Assembly: GCF_016806125.1 (NCBI RefSeq)
Contig: NZ_CP047166.1
Span: 1 to 64,000, forward strand
DNA from: Ponticoccus alexandrii
GTDB lineage: Bacteria; Pseudomonadota; Alphaproteobacteria; Rhodobacterales; Rhodobacteraceae
Reading direction: 5' to 3'
Length of the DNA: 64,000 nt
Shown here: positions 47,317-55,528 of the stretch, one piece after another
Layout of the letters: each line of letters begins with the position of its first letter
How positions within the stretch are numbered: position 1 is the stretch's first letter
The notes under the pieces: model-generated
What the model saw: only the letters and a program-made list of their open reading frames with translations
Databases searched by the model: none
Told to the model about the DNA's origin: nothing
Position numbers and translations under genes: made by a program

Positions 47317-47514
47317 GGTCTGGGCCTCGGGTTCGCGGCGTGTCCCAAAAAGGCGGCGCACCTTGCCTATCACCACGATGGAGGTACCCAGCAGAATAGA
47401 GCCGCCAAAGTACATTAAGACCGAGGTGCCAAATCCCGCGTCGGTGAAGGCATAAGCGATAAGGCTGGCCACGAAAGCCACCAAGCTGCCAAAGACAAAT
47501 GCCACTGCCGCCAT
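47308..47514 (-). CDS. Small two-helix membrane protein of unknown function
   Basis: 68 residues with two hydrophobic segments (VAFVFGSLVAFVASLIAYAF and SVLMYFGGSILLGTSIVVIG) and a short basic tail KVRRLFGTRRE. I do not recognise a family. ATG 47514 is preceded by AGGAGG at five bases; the in-frame GTG at 47520 directly abuts that site and is less likely. Convergent with the esterase gene. Confidence 0.65.
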   Translation of the reverse strand: MAAVAFVFGSLVAFVASLIAYAFTDAGFGTSVLMYFGGSILLGTSIVVIGKVRRLFGTRREPEAQTSF

Positions 47515-47594
47515 TTCCACCTCCTGCTATGACATTACAGCTACGAGAGCCTAATGTCACCGTAACAACTTTAAGAGGAAAAGGTTCCCAAAGG

Positions 47595-48764
47595 TCAACG
47601 CCCAAAAAGGGCTCGGGCGGCGAATCCCGGCATTCTCATGGCTGTTTTACGCATCAAGGGCGCATAATCGGTCTCTCCGGCCAGCAGGCGCAGGTACTCT
47701 TCGCGCAGACTGCGTGATTCGCGAAAACTTCGGATGAAGGCGGGCCTCAGGGCGCGCCGGAACATGATCGTGCGCAGAAGGCGGGCCATGGTCAGACCGC
47801 TGTGAATAGGGCGAAGGGCGGTGGTGTAACGCCCCAGCGCGGCCTCGGGATGGGCCTCGCGAATCGCCTGGGCCGCAGTTTGTGCGGCAAGCTCACCACT
47901 GTGAAGGGCATGGGCGATGCCCTCGCCGGTGATGGGATCGACCAGACCAGCGGCATCCCCGGCCAGCAGCACGCGCCCCTGACCGGGCCGTTTGCGGAAA
48001 TCGCCGAAGGGTAGAAACTGCCCTTTGACACGGGCGCCTTCGGGGATGGCGAGCCGGGCCATGTAGGCCTTCATGGCGGCCTTCAGATCCGGGTTCCGGG
48101 CCATGATGCCGCCAACGCCGACCGTGGTTCCGGTGGTCTTCGGGAACTGCCAGCCATAGCCCCATTCCGCCGCACCGAAGTCGATTCGCAAAGGGCGCGC
48201 GGGATCGGCGCCGAGGTGCTCGATCTCCAGCGCAAAGCCGATCCGGTCGCGGTCGAAGGCCTGTCCGAACAGGGCATTGGCCGTGGGGCTGTTGACCCCG
48301 TCTGCCGCGATCAGCAACGGCGCCGTCAGCCGCATAGTCTGGTTGAAAAGCACGGGGCCGGCGGGATCGCCCAGGTCGAGGTCAAGCGCATGGCCGGTGA
48401 CATCCACCGCCCCGGCGGCCAGCGCCCGGTCGACAAGATGGTGGTCCAGCTCGCGGCGCATGGCCAGATGGATCGGCGGGGCGTCCCGCGTCATGCCGAG
48501 ATCCTGTCCGAAGGCATGAAAGGCGAACTCCCGGCGCACCTCCAACGGGACGTCCGGGCGGTCGGTGCCAAAGATTCGCCGGTGGTGCGCCATGGCGCGC
48601 CCGGTCAGCCCGCCGCCGCAGAGTTTGTCCCGGGGAAAGCGTTTCCGGTCGACAAGCGCCACGCGCAGGCCAAGTTTCGCCGCGGTCATGGCGGCCGCGG
48701 CACCTGCCGGGCCGGCACCCCGAACGATCAGATCGAAGTCCCGGCGCCCGGCCAGGCCTGTCAC
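47595..48764 (-). CDS. Geranylgeranyl-reductase-like FAD-dependent oxidoreductase
   Basis: 389 residues. N-terminal FAD motif IVRGAGPAGAAAAMTA followed by the DRKRFPRDKLCGGGLTGRA segment characteristic of the geranylgeranyl reductase/halogenase-like flavoproteins, and the second FAD motif LLAGDAAGLVDPITGEGI near 270. Reduction of an isoprenoid or a related lipid is plausible but not shown. I place the start at GTG 48764, which overlaps the L,D-transpeptidase stop as GTGA; the upstream ATG would lie inside that gene. Confidence 0.82.
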   Translation of the reverse strand: MTGLAGRRDFDLIVRGAGPAGAAAAMTAAKLGLRVALVDRKRFPRDKLCGGGLTGRAMAHHRRIFGTDRPDVPLEVRREFAFHAFGQDLGMTRDAPPIHLAMRRELDHHLVDRALAAGAVDVTGHALDLDLGDPAGPVLFNQTMRLTAPLLIAADGVNSPTANALFGQAFDRDRIGFALEIEHLGADPARPLRIDFGAAEWGYGWQFPKTTGTTVGVGGIMARNPDLKAAMKAYMARLAIPEGARVKGQFLPFGDFRKRPGQGRVLLAGDAAGLVDPITGEGIAHALHSGELAAQTAAQAIREAHPEAALGRYTTALRPIHSGLTMARLLRTIMFRRALRPAFIRSFRESRSLREEYLRLLAGETDYAPLMRKTAMRMPGFAARALFGR

Positions 48765-49309
48765 AGAACGGTGACTTTGGTTCCCACCGGCACGCGCGGA
48801 TAAAGGTCCGTCACATGCTCGTTGACCAACCGCACGCACCCGTTCGACACAGAGCGGCCGATTGATTGTGGTTCGGTCGTGCCGTGGATGGCATTGTAGG
48901 TGTAGCGCCCGTCCCGGTACAGGTACAGCGCACGGGCGCCCAGCGGGTTGGACGGGCCGCCGGGTTGAACGTAGTCATTGCCCTTGAAACGCCCATAGGC
49001 GCCGGGATCACGCTCGATCATGGCATCCGTCGGGCGCCAGGTCGGCCATTCTTTCTTGCTGCCGACGACGAAGGTGCCCGAGATCGCCTGTCCGGCCTTG
49101 CCGAAGCCGACGCCGTAGCGCATCGCGGAACCGGGCTGGTCGACGAAATACAGGAAATGCGCGCCGGGCAGGATCAGGATCTGGCCCGGGGCGAGGTCTC
49201 CCTTGATGGACACGCGCTGGGGCCGGAAGATCGGATCGACCTGGAAGGCATGAGCGGGCATTGCGGCAGTCGCTGCCGCGGCGGCGAGGAGGGTACGGCG
49301 ATTGATCAT
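48761..49309 (-). CDS. L,D-transpeptidase (YkuD family)
   Basis: 182 residues with an N-terminal signal (INRRTLLAAAAATAAMPAHA, twin-Arg-like) and the YkuD catalytic signature HGTTEPQSIGR...SNGCVRL near residues 143-162, where the cysteine forms the acyl-enzyme. It would form 3-3 peptidoglycan cross-links or attach proteins to peptidoglycan in the periplasm. Its stop overlaps the GTG start of the flavoprotein gene. Confidence 0.92.
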   Translation of the reverse strand: MINRRTLLAAAAATAAMPAHAFQVDPIFRPQRVSIKGDLAPGQILILPGAHFLYFVDQPGSAMRYGVGFGKAGQAISGTFVVGSKKEWPTWRPTDAMIERDPGAYGRFKGNDYVQPGGPSNPLGARALYLYRDGRYTYNAIHGTTEPQSIGRSVSNGCVRLVNEHVTDLYPRVPVGTKVTVL

Positions 49310-49577
49310 GGCAGCACTCTTTCTGGCAGTGAAGGCAGATGTATCATGGACGAGTAACGTCGAAAGACAATCCCGGGTTCGGGAATCCCGATCTCACGAT
49401 AGCGTCAGGGGCTTATATACGGAAAGGAATATGTCATGCCCTCCCGGTTGACCAGTGCGAAGGCCGTGTTGACCAGCCGCCATCGGCGAGTATCGGCAGG
49501 GCTGTTGCGCGGATGCATCCGGCGCAAGGCGACACGCTGCGCGGATTAAGCGGGACTGGGCTGTGGCCCGGACGGGA
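49310..49577. other. Intergenic region between L,D-transpeptidase and motE genes
   Basis: 268 bases. It holds the presumed promoter of the L,D-transpeptidase and a short CCCGGGTTCGGG-type hairpin near 49370-49385; I find no convincing gene or terminator. Confidence 0.4.
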
Positions 49578-50255
49578 TTATTCCTTCGGCACGTCGGCAT
49601 TCCGGCCCGCGACGATGACGCTGACGAGATAGGCGGTTTCGGGTTTCATCCCCGCCATGATGGCGGCGGCCACGTTCGGCTTCATCCGTCCAAGGAACCC
49701 TGCCGCAAACTCCGGGTCCATCTGCTCGAACAGCGCCGCGGCCTGCTTCGGCTTCATATTGGCATAGACGTCGGTCAGGCGGGACAGGTCATCCTCTGCG
49801 GCGGTCTGGGCGAGCGCGAGCGTTGCGCGCAGGGTCTTCTCCGCCTTTTCAAGCGCCGCCAGCTTCTGCTCTATTTCCTGGTCGGCGACGGAAAGGGCCT
49901 GCATCCGGATCTCGATTTCGCTTTCACGTCTGCGGATGCGCGCCTCTCGCGCCCTCAGCGATTCGAGAAGCGGCATGAGGTCGGCCTCTGCCAGTATCGG
50001 TGCGCTGCCCTGCGGCGCCGCCGCGGCGTGCTGCCCTGCCTGGGGGCCGGGATCCTGCGCGGCTTCGGCCTGCATCCCGGGCTTCGGCGCGGGGTCTTCC
50101 TTGGCGAAGGCCTCTCCGGCGCCAATGGCGGTGCGAAGCAGGGCCGAGGCCAGAAGCAGGCTGCCGACGGCGGCCAGTGCACCCCGGGCGCGCCGTTTGC
50201 GGCGCCGTGGCCTGGGGGGGGATTTCTGTTTCGGAGCGATCTGTTTCCGGGTCAT
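49578..50255 (-). CDS. motE: MotE-like flagellar motor chaperone
   Basis: 225 residues: a basic N-terminus and one membrane segment (GALAAVGSLLLASALLRTAI), a Pro/Ala-rich spacer, a long coiled coil (about 95-150, ARIRRRESEIEIRMQAL), and a C-terminal MgtE-N-like helical domain with YANMKPKQAAALFEQMDP and FLGRMKPNVAAAIMAGM. This architecture matches MotE, which supports MotC folding in the alphaproteobacterial motor. It is ten bases downstream of a small unknown gene and in line with fliL. Confidence 0.82.
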   Translation of the reverse strand: MTRKQIAPKQKSPPRPRRRKRRARGALAAVGSLLLASALLRTAIGAGEAFAKEDPAPKPGMQAEAAQDPGPQAGQHAAAAPQGSAPILAEADLMPLLESLRAREARIRRRESEIEIRMQALSVADQEIEQKLAALEKAEKTLRATLALAQTAAEDDLSRLTDVYANMKPKQAAALFEQMDPEFAAGFLGRMKPNVAAAIMAGMKPETAYLVSVIVAGRNADVPKE

Positions 50256-50265
50256 GGCAGCGGCC

Positions 50266-50613
50266 TCAGTTGCGGGAGTGACGGACAAAGACCGGGTCCG
50301 CGCTCTCGGCCGGGGCGCTGCTGTTGGTCTGGGGCAGGTCGTGCATCGAGGCGACAAGCAGTTCCAGCCGCCGCGCCACATCATCGGCCCGGTCGGTCAG
50401 GTCCTGCAGCGACTTCGACGAGTCGCCCGCCGTGGCCTGCGCCGCGTGCAGCGTCTTCGTCAAATCGTCGACCTGCGCGGACAGGACGGCCACCGCCCCG
50501 CCAACCCCGTTTTCGAGGTCGGTGAACCGGGTCAGTCGCCGCGCCAGGATGAAACAATAGAAGCCGGCCCCAAGCGCACCCGCCACCAGCAGGATATCCG
50601 CAATCATTTCCAT
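50266..50613 (-). CDS. Flagellar-cluster membrane protein of unknown function
   Basis: 115 residues with one N-terminal membrane helix (MIADILLVAGALGAGFYCFI), then a coiled-coil-prone segment (LENGVGGAVAVLSAQVDDL to RADDVARRLELLVASM) and a polar tail. It resembles small uncharacterised proteins encoded in alphaproteobacterial flagellar clusters near fliL/motE (DUF6468-like, from memory). Lies between fliL (11 bases) and motE (10 bases), so a motor-associated role is likely. Confidence 0.65.
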   Translation of the reverse strand: MEMIADILLVAGALGAGFYCFILARRLTRFTDLENGVGGAVAVLSAQVDDLTKTLHAAQATAGDSSKSLQDLTDRADDVARRLELLVASMHDLPQTNSSAPAESADPVFVRHSRN

Positions 50614-50624
50614 TCCCGTTCCTT

Positions 50625-51128
50625 TCAGTTCAGGACAAATTCAAGGACGAGAAGGTCGCGCACCCGACCTTCTCCGGCGACGAGCTTGACCCGTCTCAGC
50701 ATCTGGCCGCGCAGGCGCACCAGCGCGCCCTGCGCCCGCAGGTCTTCCGGCTCCAACGCGCGCAGGTAGCTGTTCAGCACGTCCTGCACGCGCGGCAGTA
50801 TGCCCTGAACCTCGGCCTCATGGGCGACGGGCACCTCGAGGCTTGCGCGGAAGCGCAGGTGCTCGACATCCGAATGCGGCCCCAGCGACACGGTGATCTG
50901 CGGCACTTCGACGAAGGCGACCTGCGGCAGCGGGGCGGTGTCGGGCAGATCCTCGGCCACGTGCTCTTCTTCCGTTTGTGCGCCGGAACCGCCGCCGATC
51001 ATCCCGGACTGCACGGCAAAAAAACCGCCGCCGCCGCCGGCCAAAGCCAGGACAACCCCGATGATCAGCGGCAGCCTGGAGGGCTTCTTCGCTGCCAGCG
51101 CCTCTTCGTCGACGGTGGTGTCGGACAT
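50625..51128 (-). CDS. fliL: Flagellar basal body protein FliL
   Basis: 167 residues: short cytoplasmic N-terminus, one membrane helix (LPLIIGVVLALAGGGGGFFA), an acidic linker and the FliL periplasmic domain (LPQVAFVEVPQITVSL, then LRFRASLEVP, ending LLVLEFVLN). FliL rings stabilise stators around the motor. Divergent from fliF across 115 bases with a CtrA-like site. Confidence 0.92.
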   Translation of the reverse strand: MSDTTVDEEALAAKKPSRLPLIIGVVLALAGGGGGFFAVQSGMIGGGSGAQTEEEHVAEDLPDTAPLPQVAFVEVPQITVSLGPHSDVEHLRFRASLEVPVAHEAEVQGILPRVQDVLNSYLRALEPEDLRAQGALVRLRGQMLRRVKLVAGEGRVRDLLVLEFVLN

Positions 51129-51173
51129 TCTTCACCTCTTGTCTGGTGCTGTCCGCTTATAGGCAGAAAGGGG

Positions 51174-51188
51174 CTAACTGATTGTTAA
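51174..51188. promoter_or_regulatory. CtrA-like binding site CTAA-N7-TTAA
   Basis: CTAA (51174-51177), seven bases, TTAA (51185-51188): one mismatch from the CtrA consensus TTAA-N7-TTAA, in the fliL-fliF divergent promoter region. CtrA controls flagellar genes in Rhodobacteraceae. Confidence 0.55.
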
Positions 51189-51243
51189 GTCAGATCGGCC
51201 AATCTTCCCCAACCGAACAGAACGTTTGGAGCGGAGGTCGATC

Positions 51244-52848
51244 TTGAGCCAGATCCTGAAAAGCTGGAATGCCCTGGGCGGGCGCCAAAGAATGGTCGTT
51301 GTCGGTGCCACGCTTGCCATGGTGCTTGCCGTGCTCGGGTTGTCGCGACTTGCCTCGGCGCCGAATTTCGCGCTGCTTTACGCAGGGCTGGAAAACGAGG
51401 CCGCAGGCGAGGTCGTGAAGGCGCTGGAGGCGCGCGGTATCGCCTATGACGTGCGCGGCGGGGCCATCTTCGTCCCCGATTCGGACCGCGATGCCCTGCG
51501 CCTGACCCTCGCCAGCGAGGGCCTGCCTGCCAACAACGGGCAGGGTTACGAATTGCTCGATTCCCTGTCGGGCTTCGGCACCACCTCGCAGATGTTCGAC
51601 GCCGCCTACTGGCGCGCGAAAGAGGGTGAGCTGGCACGCACCATCGTGTCGAACCCGCAGATCGCCAGCGCCCGGGTCCATATCGCCAACAGCTCTGCGA
51701 ATCCCTTCCAGCGTGACGTGACGCCCTCTGCCTCGATCTCGGTGACGACGACGGGCGGCGTCCTGTCAGCACAACAGGCGCGGGCGCTGAAGTTCCTCGT
51801 GGCCTCTGCCGTGCCCGGCATGACGCCAGAAACCGTCGCCGTGATCGACGGCAAGGGCGGGCTGATCGGTGCCGAGGATGAAAACGGTGGCGGCATCACC
51901 GCCGAGGACAAGGCGGCGCAGCTGCGCGACCGCGTCCAGCGCCTGATGGAGGCGCGGGTTGGCACCGGAAACGCTGTGGTCGAGGTCAGCGTCGACCAGA
52001 TCACCGACAGCGAGCTGATTCGCGAGCGCAGCTTCGACCCCGAAAACCGCGTGGTCATTTCCACAGATACCGAGGAACTGACCGACCGGGCGGAAAACAC
52101 CGGCGGCGGCGATGTCACCGTGGCCTCGAACCTGCCCGATGGCGCGGCGGGCGGGCCGGAAAGCTCATCCTCGCAGAAGGCCGAAACGCGCGAGCGTATC
52201 AACTACGAGGTGTCCGAGACGACACGCGAGATCAAGCGCCAGCCGGGCGCGATCCGGCGCCTGACCGTCGCGGTGCTGGTGAACGGCAGCTATGAGACCG
52301 GCGCCGACGGCACCCAAAGTTTCGTGCCGCTGCCCGAAGAAGAACTTTCGGCCCTGCGCGACCTCGTCGCTTCGGCGGTTGGCTTCGAAGAAGCGCGCGG
52401 CGACCAGATCACCCTGCGCTCGCTGCCCTTCGAACGGCCCGAGGGGCTGGGCACCGGCCCGATAGAGCCGGGGCTGTTCACCGGGACCATCGACACCATG
52501 CGGCTGATCCAGATGGGCGTTCTGGCAGTGGTGGCCCTGATCCTCGGGCTTTTTGTCCTGCGCCCGATCCTGTCGCGCGGTGGCGACGCCGTGGCAGGCG
52601 TCCTTCCGGCGCCCGACGAAGAGGCCGCCGCGGTCCTCGACGGCGAGATCGACCCGGTCGGCGGTCTGGGCGACCTGCCGGTGATGGGTGACGGCCCGGA
52701 CTTCGGCGGCATGGGCATGGTCGATTTCGACGCCCCGGCAGAGGAGGACCCGGTGGACCGTCTGCGCGGGCTGATCGAGGAACGCAAATCCGAAACGGTC
52801 GAAATCCTGCGCAGCTGGCTCGATGATGACCGGGAGAACGCGGCATGA
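51244..52848 (+). CDS. fliF: Flagellar MS-ring protein FliF
   Basis: 534 residues: N-terminal membrane helix (VVVGATLAMVLAVLGLS), two ring-building YscJ/FliF domains (FALLYAGLENEAAGEVVKAL; ARVHIANSSANPF), a disordered acidic insert, and a C-terminal membrane helix near 425 followed by the FliG-binding tail RLRGLIEERKSETVEILRSW. I place the start at TTG 51244, six bases after GGAGG; an earlier TTG at 51226 lies before that site. The stop overlaps fliH as ATGA. It nucleates the basal body. Confidence 0.93.
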   Translation: MSQILKSWNALGGRQRMVVVGATLAMVLAVLGLSRLASAPNFALLYAGLENEAAGEVVKALEARGIAYDVRGGAIFVPDSDRDALRLTLASEGLPANNGQGYELLDSLSGFGTTSQMFDAAYWRAKEGELARTIVSNPQIASARVHIANSSANPFQRDVTPSASISVTTTGGVLSAQQARALKFLVASAVPGMTPETVAVIDGKGGLIGAEDENGGGITAEDKAAQLRDRVQRLMEARVGTGNAVVEVSVDQITDSELIRERSFDPENRVVISTDTEELTDRAENTGGGDVTVASNLPDGAAGGPESSSSQKAETRERINYEVSETTREIKRQPGAIRRLTVAVLVNGSYETGADGTQSFVPLPEEELSALRDLVASAVGFEEARGDQITLRSLPFERPEGLGTGPIEPGLFTGTIDTMRLIQMGVLAVVALILGLFVLRPILSRGGDAVAGVLPAPDEEAAAVLDGEIDPVGGLGDLPVMGDGPDFGGMGMVDFDAPAEEDPVDRLRGLIEERKSETVEILRSWLDDDRENAA

Positions 52849-53456
52849 GCCTGTTCGCCAACCTGCTGGAGGACTTCGGAACCCCGGGGACAGATCTCTC
52901 TGCCGAGCCCGCCGCACCCAGGGTCAGCGAGGCCGAGATCGAAGGCGCAAAGCTGGAGGCTTTCGAAAAGGGGTACAAGGCCGGGTGGGACGACGCAGTA
53001 AAGGCGCAATCCGATGACCGGACCCGGATTTCCAGCGCCTTCGGCCAGCATCTGCAGGATCTCTCCTTCACCTACCACGAGGCCTACAGCCAGGTCATGA
53101 GCGCCGTCGCCCCGATCCTCACCGAGATGGCGGGCACCGTTTTGCCGCAGATCGCGCGGGCCACGCTGTCGCAGCATATCGCGGAACAGCTGGATGCCAT
53201 GACGCAGGAGATCGGCGCGCTTGGCGTGGTCATCGCGGTCGCGCCCTCGCGGGTCGATGCGGTGCAGGGCCTTCTGCAACAGGACTTCGGGTTCCCGATC
53301 GAACTGGCCGCAGACGACACGCTGAATGAGGACCAGGCCGATATCCGCTTTGGCGAGACCGAGCGGCAGATCGACCTTGGAGAGTTGATCGCATCGGTCG
53401 CCGAGGCGGTCGAAGGCTTCACCCATGACAATCAGAGGAAGATCTCCCATGGATAA
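52845..53456 (+). CDS. fliH: FliH-like flagellar assembly protein
   Basis: 203 residues with an acidic N-terminus, a helical charged middle (KLEAFEKGYKAGWDDAVKAQ) and a C-terminal V-ATPase-E-subunit-like domain, ending in ELIASVAEAVEGF. FliH inhibits and delivers the export ATPase FliI; FliI is not encoded here. Coupled to fliF by a four-base overlap and to fliN by an eight-base overlap. The assignment relies partly on gene order because FliH is poorly conserved. Confidence 0.78.
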   Translation: MSLFANLLEDFGTPGTDLSAEPAAPRVSEAEIEGAKLEAFEKGYKAGWDDAVKAQSDDRTRISSAFGQHLQDLSFTYHEAYSQVMSAVAPILTEMAGTVLPQIARATLSQHIAEQLDAMTQEIGALGVVIAVAPSRVDAVQGLLQQDFGFPIELAADDTLNEDQADIRFGETERQIDLGELIASVAEAVEGFTHDNQRKISHG

Positions 53457-53733
53457 CGCCCAAGGCCGGCCGAAAGAGGCCAGCACTCCCTTCACCAATG
53501 TCCCGATCGAGATCACCGTCTCTGTCGGGCGGGCGCGTCCGCTGGTGCGCGAGCTGCTGCAACTGAACGAGGGGTCGGTCCTGACGCTTGACAAGCAGCT
53601 CGACGATCCGGTGGAGCTTTTCGTCGGCGACAAGCTGATCGGGATCGGCGTGCTGGAGGTGATGGAGGGCGACGGCGCGGGCCAGCTTGCCGTGCGCCTG
53701 ACCGAGGTCGTCGACCTGCAGACCCCGGCCTGA
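53449..53733 (+). CDS. fliN: Flagellar motor switch protein FliN
   Basis: 94 residues, essentially only the SpoA/FliN domain: NVPIEITVSVGRARPLVREL, LNEGSVLTLDKQLDDPVEL, FVGDKLIGIGVLEV and a terminal LAVRLTEVVD. FliN builds the C-ring base and interacts with FliH. ATG 53449 follows AGGAAG; three bases separate its stop from fliP. Confidence 0.93.
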   Translation: MDNAQGRPKEASTPFTNVPIEITVSVGRARPLVRELLQLNEGSVLTLDKQLDDPVELFVGDKLIGIGVLEVMEGDGAGQLAVRLTEVVDLQTPA

Positions 53734-53736
53734 TCC

Positions 53737-54471
53737 ATGCGCCGCCCGCCCGCTGTCCTGTTCGCCGCCGCGGGGCTTCTGCTGCTGCCCGATGCGGCCA
53801 TGGCCCAGTCGATCGCCATCGACCTTGGCGAGGGGGGCTCTGTCGCCGCGACCTCGGTCCAGCTGATCGTCCTGATCACGCTGCTGAGCCTGGCGCCCGG
53901 CATCGCGATCATGGTGACCTGCTTTCCCTTCATGGTCACGGTTCTGGCAATCCTGCGGCAGGCGGTGGGGCTTCAGCAATCACCCCCCAACATGCTGATC
54001 GTCAGCCTTGCGCTGTTCCTGACCTATTTCGTCATGGAGCCGGTCGTGACCGAGGCCTGGGAGACCGGTATAGAACCGCTTCTGAACGAAGAGATCGCGG
54101 TCGAAGAGGCGGCGCAGAACACGCTGGCGCCGTTCCGCGTCTTCATGGCGGGCCGGGTCGATCCCGATACCTTCCGGGCCATGGCGGATCTGAGACCCGA
54201 CGCCGCCGGACGTGCGCTGGAACCCGGGGCGCCGCTGTCGGTCCTGGTGCCCAGCTTCATGCTGTCGGAAATCGCGCGGGCCTTTCAGGTTGGTTTCCTG
54301 ATCTTCCTGCCCTTCCTGATCATCGACCTTGTCGTGGCGGCCGTGCTGATGTCGATGGGCATGATGATGGTGCCGCCGGCCATCGTTTCGCTGCCGTTCA
54401 AACTCGCCTTCTTCGTGATCGCCGACGGCTGGGCACTGCTGGCCGGAAGCCTCGTGCGGGGCTATTTCTAG
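53737..54471 (+). CDS. fliP: Flagellar export gate protein FliP
   Basis: 244 residues: signal peptide (LFAAAGLLLLPDAAMAQ), then four membrane helices with FliP signatures PFMVTVLAILRQAVGLQQSP, FMLSEIARAFQVGFLIFLPF and MSMGMMMVPPAIVSLPFKL. FliP forms the export gate with FliQ and FliR, which are not in this window. Last gene of the fliF-H-N-P unit. Confidence 0.95.
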   Translation: MRRPPAVLFAAAGLLLLPDAAMAQSIAIDLGEGGSVAATSVQLIVLITLLSLAPGIAIMVTCFPFMVTVLAILRQAVGLQQSPPNMLIVSLALFLTYFVMEPVVTEAWETGIEPLLNEEIAVEEAAQNTLAPFRVFMAGRVDPDTFRAMADLRPDAAGRALEPGAPLSVLVPSFMLSEIARAFQVGFLIFLPFLIIDLVVAAVLMSMGMMMVPPAIVSLPFKLAFFVIADGWALLAGSLVRGYF

Positions 54472-54510
54472 GCGCGCCCGCCGCATCGGGCGTGCCGTCT
54501 TCCCGCCGGA

Positions 54511-55464
54511 TCAGGTCGGCGCAATCTCGATGGTGGTGCGCTGCCGGTAGGGGTTGTCGGGCGTGCAAAGCGTCGGGGGAAAGCCGGGCCGGTTGATCGC
54601 GTCCGGAAAATCCTGTGCCTCCATGCAGAATCCGCCGAAGGGGGCATGATCCACACCCGGCCAGGGCGTGCCGTGGGGTGTCAGGTGGGCGCCGGTGTAG
54701 AATTGCAGCCCGGGCCGGTCGGTCCACAACCGCAGCCGCATGCCGTCCGGGCTTTCCGCCGTGGCCGCCGGGCCGTCACCCCCGTCGAGGGCGAAGTTCA
54801 GGTCGTAGCCCGCCCGCCCGGGGTCGACCTCTGCCAGCCGCTGCGGCGCGCGGAAGTCGTAGCGCGTGCCCCCGACCGGCAGGATCTCTCCGGTCGGCAG
54901 GGTCGCGGTGTCGGTCGGGGTATAGTGCTCTGCGGCGATGCGGACCCGGTGGTCGCGGATGTCGCCCCGTCCGGCGAGGTTGAAATAGAGGTGCTGGCAG
55001 AGGTTCACCGGCGTCGGGCGATCCGGGCGGGCCAGCATCTCCCAGGTGAGGGCGGCGCGGTCCAGCGTCAGGCGCACCGAGACCTCGAGCGCGCCGGGAA
55101 AGCCCTGATCCAGATGCGGCGAGGTCAGGTGCAGGGTGACGGCGCGCGGACCCTCGGGCTGCATCCGCCAGAGACGCTTGCCGAAACCGTCGGGGCCGCC
55201 GTGGATCGTGTTCGGCCCGCTGTTGCGCGGCAGATCCCAGGTCCGGCCGTCCAGCGTGAAGCGCCCGTCAGAAATGCGGTTGGCGACGCGGCCCACGGTC
55301 ATGCCCATGGATTTCGGGTTCGCACGGTAATCCTCGGGGTCGGCATAGCCCAGAATGACGCGCCTTCCCGCGACCTGCCAGTCCTGCACGCAGCAGCCCA
55401 GCGACAGGACCGTCACCTCTGTCTGGCCATCGCGCAGGACGTGGTGGCTGATCGCATCGGACAT
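54511..55464 (-). CDS. galM: Aldose 1-epimerase (galactose mutarotase)
   Basis: 317 residues of the GalM fold, interconverting alpha and beta anomers of hexoses. Visible catalytic elements are NRISDGRFTLDG, the NTIHGGPDGFGKRLW loop near residue 83, a catalytic histidine in NLCQHLYFNLAG near 153, and GGFCMEAQDFPDA near 285 carrying the catalytic Glu. Divergent from an MFS transporter across 64 bases, so joint sugar uptake and use is possible. Confidence 0.9.
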   Translation of the reverse strand: MSDAISHHVLRDGQTEVTVLSLGCCVQDWQVAGRRVILGYADPEDYRANPKSMGMTVGRVANRISDGRFTLDGRTWDLPRNSGPNTIHGGPDGFGKRLWRMQPEGPRAVTLHLTSPHLDQGFPGALEVSVRLTLDRAALTWEMLARPDRPTPVNLCQHLYFNLAGRGDIRDHRVRIAAEHYTPTDTATLPTGEILPVGGTRYDFRAPQRLAEVDPGRAGYDLNFALDGGDGPAATAESPDGMRLRLWTDRPGLQFYTGAHLTPHGTPWPGVDHAPFGGFCMEAQDFPDAINRPGFPPTLCTPDNPYRQRTTIEIAPT

Positions 55465-55528
55465 CGTCTTTCCTCCTCCGGTCCGATTCGACCTACCAGA
55501 GCCGCGCGCGCGGGCCTAGCCTGCGGCC

